The notes beneath the pieces are model-generated. The model worked only from the letters and a program-made list of their open reading frames with translations. It made no database searches and was not told the DNA's origin. Below, piece after piece: positions 55,301 through 64,000 of a stretch of 64,000 nucleotides of DNA. How positions within the stretch are numbered: position 1 is the first letter of the stretch; every line of letters starts with the position of its first letter. The position numbers and the translations under genes were made by a program. The stretch is taken from positions 26,482,785 to 26,546,784 of the forward strand of contig OW203767.1 of NCBI GenBank assembly GCA_934045905.1, in the 5' to 3' direction. Source of the DNA: Leuctra nigra (Eukaryota; Arthropoda; Insecta; Plecoptera; Leuctridae).

Positions 55301-58300
55301 TTTATTTCATTTCTCGGCATAACGTTGTGTAGGCTTCAAGAAAATGCGATAAAAATAGGGGGGTGCCACTTTAGAAGTAGCTCATATTGATATTTTTTTA
55401 TTTGTTTCCTACTTTGTGACGAATCTATTACTCTTAGAGAGTTGACAACGTTACTCTATATAGTAGATGGTGAGAGGCTTAAAAAGTGCAGAAACACTTT
55501 TTTATGTCATACTCTCCGATTCGCCGGAATTAACTGTTCGTGTTATTCAGAAGCTTATGGGTCCACCCCCGATAGATTTTCATCCATTTTTTTGTCAATG
55601 AATATTGACCAACAATGTAGGTTAGCCTACAAAGTTAACAATGTAACAATTAACAATGTTCCTTAGATTTTCATCATTTCCTAGGTTTTCATCCATTTTT
55701 TTGTCAATGTATATTGACCAACAATGTAGGTTAGCCTACAAAGGTAACAATGTATCAATTAACAATGTTCCTTAGATTTTCCTCATTTCCTAGGTTTCAT
55801 CCATTTTTTAGTCAATGGAGGTTAAAGCTTGTGATGAGTCAGCTACGCTCGCTTCGCTAACCTGTATTAACCTAACTTTATTATATAATAATCTGACAGG
55901 GCAGCGTCGGGCGACTCCAAGGGGGCAGAGTGGGGTTCTTTTTTATAATTTTATTTTTAAGCCTATTTTTTTTCGAAAAGTGTTTTATTACATTTCTCGG
56001 CATAACGTTGTGTAGGCTTCAAGAAAATTCGATAAAAACAGGGGGGTGCCACTTTAGAATTAGCTCATATTGAAAAAATTTTGTTTGTTTCCTACTTTGT
56101 GACGAATCTATTACTCTTAGAGAGCTGAAAATGATACACCATATAGATGATGGAGAGAGGCTTAAAAAGTGCAAAACACTTTTTTCTGTCAGACGCTCCG
56201 ATACGCCGCATTTCTTAGTTTATGTCCTTCAGAAGCAGAAGGGCACAATCCTGATAGGTTTTCATCAATTTTTTGTCACTGTAGGTTAAAGCTTGTTAAG
56301 GGTCAGCTACGCTCGCTTCGCTCGCTTCGCTAACCTACCCTCACCTAACTTTATTATAAAATTATCTGACCGGGCAACGTCGGGCGACTCCAGAAGGCAG
56401 AGGGGAGATTTTTTTTACATGTTAATGTTAAGCCTATTATTTTCGAAAAGTGTTTTATTTCATTTCTCGGCATAACGTTGTGTAGGCTTCAAGAAAATGC
56501 GATAAAAATAGGGGGGTGCCACTTTAGAAGTAGCTCATATTGATATTTTTTTATTTGTTTCCTACTTTGTGACGAATCTATTACTCTAAGAGAGTTGACA
56601 ACGTTACCCTATATAGTAGATGGTGAGAGGCTTAAAAAGTGCAGAAACACTTTTTTATGTCAGACTCTCCGATTCGCCGGAATTAATTGTTCGTGTTATT
56701 CAGAAGCTGATGGGTCCACCCCCGATAGATTTTCATCCATTTTTTTGTCAATGTATATTGACCAACAATGTAGGTTAGCCTACAAAGGTAACAATGTAAC
56801 AATTAACAATGTTCCTTAGATTTTCATCATTTCCTAGGGTTTCATCCATTTTTTTGTCAATGTATATTGACCAACAATGTAGGTTAGCCTACAAAGGTAA
56901 CAATGTAACAATTAACAATGTTCCTTAGATTTTCCTCATTTCCTAGGTTTTCATCCATTTTTTAGTCAATGGAGGTTAAAGCTTGTGATAAGTCAGCTAC
57001 GCTCGCTTCGCTAACCTCTATTAACCTAACTTTATTATATAATAATCTGACAGGGCAGCGTCGGGCGACTCCAAGGGGGCAGAGTGGGGTTCTTTTTTAT
57101 AATTTTATTTTTTAACCTATTTTTTTTCGAAAAGTGTTTTATTACATTTCTCGGCATAACGTTGTGTAGGCTTCAAGAAAATTCGATAAAAACAGGGGGG
57201 TGCCACTTAAGAAGTAGCTCATATTGAAAATTTTTTGTTTGTTTCCTACTTTGTGACGAATCTATTACTCTTAGAGAGCTGAAAATGATACACCATATAG
57301 ATGATGGAGAGAGGCTTAAAAAGTGCAGAAACACTTTTTTCTGTTAGACGCTCCGATACGCCGCATTTCTTAGTTTATTTCCTTCAGAAGCAGAAGGGCA
57401 CAATCCTGATAGGTTTTCATCAATTTTTTGTCACTGTAGGTTAAAGCTTGTTAAGGTTCAGCTACGCTCGCTTCGCTCGCTTCGCTAACCTACCCTCACC
57501 TAACTTTATTATAAAATTATCTGACCGGGCAACGTCGGGCGACTCCAGGAGGCAGAGGGGAGATTTTTTTTTACATGTTAATGTTAAGCCTATTATTTTC
57601 GAAAAGTGTTTTATTTCATTTCTCGGCATAACGTTGTGTAGGCTTCAAGAAAATGCGATAAAAATAGGGGGGTGCCACTTTAGAAGTAGCTCATATTGAT
57701 ATTTTTTTATTTGTTTCCTACTTTGTGACGAATCTATTACTCTTAGAGAGTTGACAACGTTACTCTATATAGTAGATGGTGAGAGGCTTAAAAAGTGCAG
57801 AAACACTTTTTTATGTCATACTCTCCGATTCGCCGGAATTAACTGTTCGTGTTATTCAGAAGCTTATGGGTCCACCCCCGATAGATTTTCATCCATTTTT
57901 TTGTCAATGAATATTGACCAACAATGTAGGTTAGCCTACAAAGTTAACAATGTAACAATTAACATTGTTCCTTAGATTTTCATCATTTCCTAGGTTTTCA
58001 TCCATTTTTTTGTCAATGTATATTGACCAACAATGTAGGTTAGCCTACAAAGGTAACAATGTATCAATTAACAATGTTCCTTAGATTTTCCTCATTTCCT
58101 AGGTTTCATCCATTTTTTAGTCAATGGAGGTTAAAGCTTGTGATGAGTCAGCTACGCTCGCTTCGCTAACCTGTATTAACCTAACTTTATTATATAATAA
58201 TCTGACAGGGCAGCGTCGGGCGACTCCAAGGGGGCAGAGTGGGGTTCTTTTTTATAATTTTATTTTTAAGCCTATTTTTTTTCGAAAAGTGTTTTATTAC

Positions 58301-60059
58301 ATTTCTCGGCATAACGTTGTGTAGGCTTCAAGAAAATTCGATAAAAACAGGGGGGTGCCACTTTAGAATTAGCTCATATTGAAAAAATTGTGTTTGTTTC
58401 CTACTTTGTGACGAATCTATTACTCTTAGAGAGCTGAAAATGATACACCATATAGATGATGGAGAGAGGCTTAAAAAGTGCAAAAACACTTTTTTCTGTC
58501 AGACGCTCCGATACGCCGCATTTCTTAGTTTATGTCCTTCAGAAGCAGAAGGGCACAATCCTGATAGGTTTTCATCAATTTTTTGTCACTGTAGGTTAAA
58601 GCTTGTTAAGGGTCAGCTACGCTTGCTTCGCTCGCTTCGCTAACCTACCCTCACCTAACTTTATTATAAAATTATCTGACCGGGCAACGTCGGGCGACTC
58701 CAGGAGGCAGAGGGGAGATTTTTTTTACATGTTAATGTTAAGCCTATTATTTTCGAAAAGTGTTTTATTTCATTTCTCGGCATAACGTTGTGTAGGCTTC
58801 AAGAAAATGCGATAAAAATAGGGGGGTGCCACTTTAGAAGTAGCTCATATTGATATTATTTATTTGTTTCCTACTTTGTGACGAATCTATTACTCTAAGA
58901 GAGTTGACAACGTTACCCTATATAGTAGATGGTGAGAGGCTTAAAAAGTGCAGAAACACTTTTTTATGTCAGACTCTCCGATTCGCCGGAATTAATTGTT
59001 CGTGTTATTCAGAAGCTGATGGGTCCACCCCCGATAGATTTTCATCCATTTTTTTGTCAATGTATATTGACCAACAATGTAGGTTAGCCTACAAAGGTAA
59101 CAATGTAACAATTAACAATGTTCCTTAGATTTTCATCATTTCCTAGGTTTTCATCCATTTTTTTGTCAATGTATATTGACCAACAATGTAGGTTAGCCTA
59201 CAAAGGTAACAATGTAACAATTAACAATGTTCCTTAGATTTTCCTCATTTCCTAGGTTTTCATCCATTTTTTAGTCAATGGAGGTTAAAGCTTGTGATAA
59301 GTCAGCTACGCTCGCTTCGCTAACCTCTATTAACCTAACTTTATTATATAATAATCTGACAGGGCAGCGTCGGGCGACTCCAAGGGGGCAGAGTGGGGTT
59401 CTTTTTTATAATTTTATTTTTTAACCTATTTTTTTTCGAAAAGTGTTTTATTACATTTCTCGGCATAACGTTGTGTAGGCTTCAAGAAAATTCGATAAAA
59501 ACAGGGGGGTGCCACTTTAGAAGTAGCTCATATTGAAATTTTTTTGTTTGTTTCCTACTTTGTGACGAATCTATTACTCTTAGAGAGCTGAAAATGATAC
59601 ACCATATAGATGATGGAGAGAGGCTTAAAAAGTGCAGAAACACTTTTTTCTGTTAGACGCTCCGATACGCCGCATTTCTTAGTTTATTTCCTTCAGAAGC
59701 AGAAGGGCACAATCCTGATAGGTTTTCATCAATTTTTTGTCACTGTAGGTTAAAGCTTGTTAAGGTTCAGCTACGCTCGCTTCGCTCGCTTCGCTAACCT
59801 ACCCTCACCTAACTTTATTATAAAATTATCTGACCGGGCAACGTCGGGCGACTCCAGGAGGCAGAGGGGAGATTTTTTTTTACATGTTAATGTTAAGCCT
59901 ATTATTTTCGAAAAGTGTTTTATTTCATTTCTCGGCATAACGTTGTGTAGGCTTCAAGAAAATGCGATAAAAATAGGGGGGTGCCACTTTAGAAGTAGCT
60001 CATATTGATATTTTTTTATTTGTTTCCTACTTTGTGACGAATCTATTACTCTTAGAGAG

Positions 60060-60340
60060 TTGACAACGTTACTCTATATAGTAGATGGTGAGAGGCTTAA
60101 AAAGTGCAGAAACACTTTTTTATGTCATACTCTCCGATTCGCCGGAATTAACTGTTCGTGTTATTCAGAAGCTTATGGGTCCACCCCCGATAGATTTTCA
60201 TCCATTTTTTTGTCAATGTATATTGACCAACAATGTAGGTTAGCCTACAAAGGTAACAATGTAACAATTAACAATGTTCCTTAGATTTTCCTCATTTCCT
60301 AGGTTTTCATCAATTTTTTGTCACTGTAGGTTAAAGCTTG
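60060..60340 (+). repeat. Deletion junction in the satellite by unequal exchange
   Basis: Marker spacing drops from 1155 to 581 bp (59757 to 60338). The B subunit runs into the first TTTTCATC copy and then, within CCTAGGTTTTCATC, switches to the subunit A version (CAATTTTTTGTCACTG), so one 109-bp copy and most of an A subunit are missing. The short TTTTCATC homology is the likely crossover point. Confidence 0.85.
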
Positions 60341-63300
60341 TTAAGGGTCAGCTACGCTCGCTTCGCTCGCTTCGCTAACCTACCCTCACCTAACTTTATT
60401 ATAAAATTATCTGACCGGGCAACGTCGGGCGACTCCAGAAGGCAGAGGGGAGATTTTTTTTTACATGTTAATGTTAAGCCTATTATTTTCGAAAAGTGTT
60501 TTATTTCATTTCTCGGCATAACGTTGTGTAGGCTTCAAGAAAATGCGATAAAAATAGGGGGGTGCCACTTTAGAAGTAGCTCATATTGATATTTTTTTAT
60601 TTGTTTCCTACTTTGTGACGAATCTATTACTCTAAGAGAGTTGACAACGTTACCCTATATAGTAGATGGTGAGAGGCTTAAAAAGTGCAGAAACACTTTT
60701 TTATGTCAGACTCTCCGATTCGCCGGAATTAATTGTTCGTGTTATTCAGAAGCTGATGGGTCCACCCCCGATAGATTTTCATCCATTTTTTTGTCAATGT
60801 ATATTGACCAACAATGTAGGTTAGCCTACAAAGGTAACAATGTAACAATTAACAATGTTCCTTAGATTTTCATCATTTCCTAGGTTTTCATCCATTTTTT
60901 TGTCAATGTATATTGACCAACAATGTAGGTTAGCCTACAAAGGTAACAATGTAACAATTAACAATGTTCCTTAGATTTTCCTCATTTCCTAGGTTTTCAT
61001 CCATTTTTTAGTCAATGGAGGTTAAAGCTTGTGATAAGTCAGCTACGCTCGCTTCGCTAACCTCTATTAACCTAACTTTATTATATAATAATCTGACAGG
61101 GCAGCGTCGGGCGACTCCAAGGGGGCAGAGTGGGGTTCTTTTTTATAATTTTATTTTTTAACCTATTTTTTTTCGAAAAGTGTTTTATTACATTTCTCGG
61201 CATAACGTTGTGTAGGCTTCAAGAAAATTCGATAAAAACAGGGGGGTGCCACTTTAGAAGTAGCTCATATTGAAAATTTTTTGTTTGTTTCCTACTTTGT
61301 GACGAATCTATTACTCTTAGAGAGCTGAAAATGATACACCATATAGATGATGGAGAGAGGCTTAAAAAGTGCAGAAACACTTTTTTCTGTTAGACGCTCC
61401 GATACGCCGCATTTCTTAGTTTATTTCCTTCAGAAGCAGAAGGGCACAATCCTGATAGGTTTTAATCAATTTTTTGTCACTGTAGGTTAAAGCTTGTTAA
61501 GGTTCAGCTACGCTCGCTTCGCTCGCTTCGCTAACCTACCCTCACCTAACTTTATTATAAAATTATCTGACCGGGCAACGTCGGGCGACTCCAGGAGGCA
61601 GAGGGGAGATTTTTTTTTACATGTTAATGTTAAGCCTATTATTTTCGAAAAGTGTTTTATTTCATTTCTCGGCATAACGTTGTGTAGGCTTCAAGAAAAT
61701 GCGATAAAAATAGGGGGGTGCCACTTTAGAAGTAGCTCATATTGATATTTTTTTATTTGTTTCCTACTTTGTGACGAATCTATTACTCTTAGAGAGTTGA
61801 CAACGTTACTCTATATAGTAGATGGTGAGAGGCTTAAAAAGTGCAGAAACACTTTTTTATGTCATACTCTCCGATTCGCCGGAATTAACTGTTCGTGTTA
61901 TTCAGAAGCTTATGGGTCCACCCCCGATAGATTTTCATCCATTTTTTTGTCAATGAATATTGACCAACAATGTAGGTTAGCCTACAAAGTTAACAATGTA
62001 ACAATTAACAATGTTCCTTAGATTTTCATCATTTCCTAGGTTTTCATCCATTTTTTTGTCAATGTATATTGACCAACAATGTAGGTTAGCCTACAAAGGT
62101 AACAATGTATCAATTAACAATGTTCCTTAGATTTTCCTCATTTCCTAGGTTTCATCCATTTTTTAGTCAATGGAGGTTAAAGCTTGTGATGAGTCAGCTA
62201 CGCTCGCTTCGCTAACCTGTATTAACCTAACTTTATTATATAATAATCTGACAGGGCAGCGTCGGGCGACTCCAAGGGGGCAGAGTGGGGTTCTTTTTTA
62301 TAATTTTATTTTTAAGCCTATTTTTTTTCGAAAAGTGTTTTATTACATTTCTCGGCATAACGTTGTGTAGGCTTCAAGAAAATTCGATAAAAACAGGGGG
62401 GTGCCACTTTAGAATTAGCTCATATTGAAAAAATTTTGTTTGTTTCCTACTTTGTGACGAATCTATTACTCTTAGAGAGCTGAAAATGATACACCATATA
62501 GATGATGGAGAGAGGCTTAAAAAGTGCAAAACACTTTTTTCTGTCAGACGCTCCGATACGCCGCATTTCTTAGTTTATGTCCTTCAGAAGCAGAAGGGCA
62601 CAATCCTGATAGGTTTTCATCAATTTTTTGTCACTGTAGGTTAAAGCTTGTTAAGGGTCAGCTACGCTCGCTTCGCTCGCTTCGCTAACCTACCCTCACC
62701 TAACTTTATTATAAAATTATCTGACCGGGCAACGTCGGGCGACTCCAGAAGGCAGAGGGGAGATTTTTTTTACATGTTAATGTTAAGCCTATTATTTTCG
62801 AAAAGTGTTTTATTTCATTTCTCGGCATAACGTTGTGTAGGCTTCAAGAAAATGCGATAAAAATAGGGGGGTGCCACTTTAGAAGTAGCTCATATTGATA
62901 TTTTTTTATTTGTTTCCTACTTTGTGACGAATCTATTACTCTAAGAGAGTTGACAACGTTACCCTATATAGTAGATGGTGAGAGGCTTAAAAAGTGCAGA
63001 AACACTTTTTTATGTCAGACTCTCCGATTCGCCGGAATTAATTGTTCGTGTTATTCAGAAGCTGATGGGTCCACCCCCGATAGATTTTCATCCATTTTTT
63101 TGTCAATGTATATTGACCAACAATGTAGGTTAGCCTACAAAGGTAACAATGTAACAATTAACAATGTTCCTTAGATTTTCATCATTTCCTAGGGTTTCAT
63201 CCATTTTTTTGTCAATGTATATTGACCAACAATGTAGGTTAGCCTACAAAGGTAACAATGTAACAATTAACAATGTTCCTTAGATTTTCCTCATTTCCTA

Positions 63301-64000
63301 GGTTTTCATCCATTTTTTAGTCAATGGAGGTTAAAGCTTGTGATAAGTCAGCTACGCTCGCTTCGCTAACCTCTATTAACCTAACTTTATTATATAATAA
63401 TCTGACAGGGCAGCGTCGGGCGACTCCAAGGGGGCAGAGTGGGGTTCTTTTTTATAATTTTATTTTTTAACCTATTTTTTTTCGAAAAGTGTTTTATTAC
63501 ATTTCTCGGCATAACGTTGTGTAGGCTTCAAGAAAATTCGATAAAAACAGGGGGGTGCCACTTAAGAAGTAGCTCATATTGAAAATTTTTTGTTTGTTTC
63601 CTACTTTGTGACGAATCTATTACTCTTAGAGAGCTGAAAATGATACACCATATAGATGATGGAGAGAGGCTTAAAAAGTGCAGAAACACTTTTTTCTGTT
63701 AGACGCTCCGATACGCCGCATTTCTTAGTTTATTTCCTTCAGAAGCAGAAGGGCACAATCCTGATAGGTTTTCATCAATTTTTTGTCACTGTAGGTTAAA
63801 GCTTGTTAAGGTTCAGCTACGCTCGCTTCGCTCGCTTCGCTAACCTACCCTCACCTAACTTTATTATAAAATTATCTGACCGGGCAACGTCGGGCGACTC
63901 CAGGAGGCAGAGGGGAGATTTTTTTTACATGTTAATGTTAAGCCTATTATTTTCGAAAAGTGTTTTATTTCATTTCTCGGCATAACGTTGTGTAGGCTTC

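Larger units (their letters stand above)
44376..64000 (+). repeat. Satellite array, ~1155-bp unit, continues past the window
   Basis: About 17 head-to-tail units. A marker in each unit (start of the GTTAAGG[G/T]TCAGCTACGCTC block) falls at 44742, 45898, 47053, 48209, 49363, 50519 and so on to 63803, a spacing of 1154-1156 except once. Each unit is a dimer. Subunit A (about 472 bp, starts GCAGAGTGGGGTTC) and subunit B (about 683 bp, starts GCAGAGGGGAGATT) share a common body from TTTCGAAAAGTGTTTTATT through GTGACGAATCTATTACTC to the TTTTCATC block. B is longer because it contains 109-bp tandem repeats. Units alternate in two types. Short open frames recur in every unit only because the sequence is homogenised; they lie in different frames, some are broken by single-base indels, and I do not regard them as genes. 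Confidence 0.95.

Noticed and set aside
44579..63985. Recurring open frames of 60-92 codons in the satellite as a tandem gene family
   Set aside because: They follow the repeat period exactly, lie in several frames, are broken in places by one-base indels in T or A runs, and resemble no protein. Their similarity reflects array homogenisation.
44376..64000. CRISPR-like array
   Set aside because: Repeats and the intervening sequence are both repeated, units exceed 1 kb, and the DNA is clearly eukaryotic.

Overview
The window is nuclear DNA of an animal, most likely an arthropod. The genes are split by GT-AG introns, AT-rich noncoding DNA surrounds them, class II transposon remnants are dense, and there is a tRNA-derived SINE and a long satellite array. 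An insect is my best guess, but no single marker fixes the species.

Layout. (1) About 1-18 kb is mostly noncoding and repeat-rich. It carries one four-exon minus-strand gene (4879-12084) for a small membrane protein I do not recognise, and many short inverted-repeat elements. (2) 18074-34132 (+) holds the last 12 exons seen of a TTC28 orthologue: tetratricopeptide repeats, then a CHAT domain, then a proline-rich tail. All exon phases join without a break into 1708 codons plus stop, and the amino-terminal half is not visible. Its introns carry at least five hAT-type MITEs with 8-bp target duplications, a TA-flanked 211-bp element and a decayed piggyBac-like element. (3) 35425-41996 is a compact block of four conserved genes. 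PTRH2 (-, three exons) and RSPH1 (+, three exons) are divergent across 394 bp. MRPS28 (+, single exon) follows RSPH1. UBE2H (-, single exon) converges on MRPS28. (4) 42599-44370 is bounded by a long inverted repeat of about 104 bp. (5) 44376-64000 is a satellite array running off the right edge. Its unit is about 1155 bp, itself an A/B dimer of two related subunits, one of which contains 109-bp tandem repeats. Units alternate in two types (2310-bp period), with signs of a 6930-bp higher-order period and one unequal-exchange deletion near 60.3 kb.

The genes do not form a pathway. TTC28 is linked to the spindle midzone and midbody, RSPH1 to the ciliary radial spoke, PTRH2 and MRPS28 to mitochondria or translation, and UBE2H to ubiquitin conjugation. 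The parts most worth a second look are the nested satellite, a GC-rich cassette shared by three MITEs with unrelated terminal repeats, the CHAT domain lacking its catalytic cysteine, and the intronless UBE2H copy.
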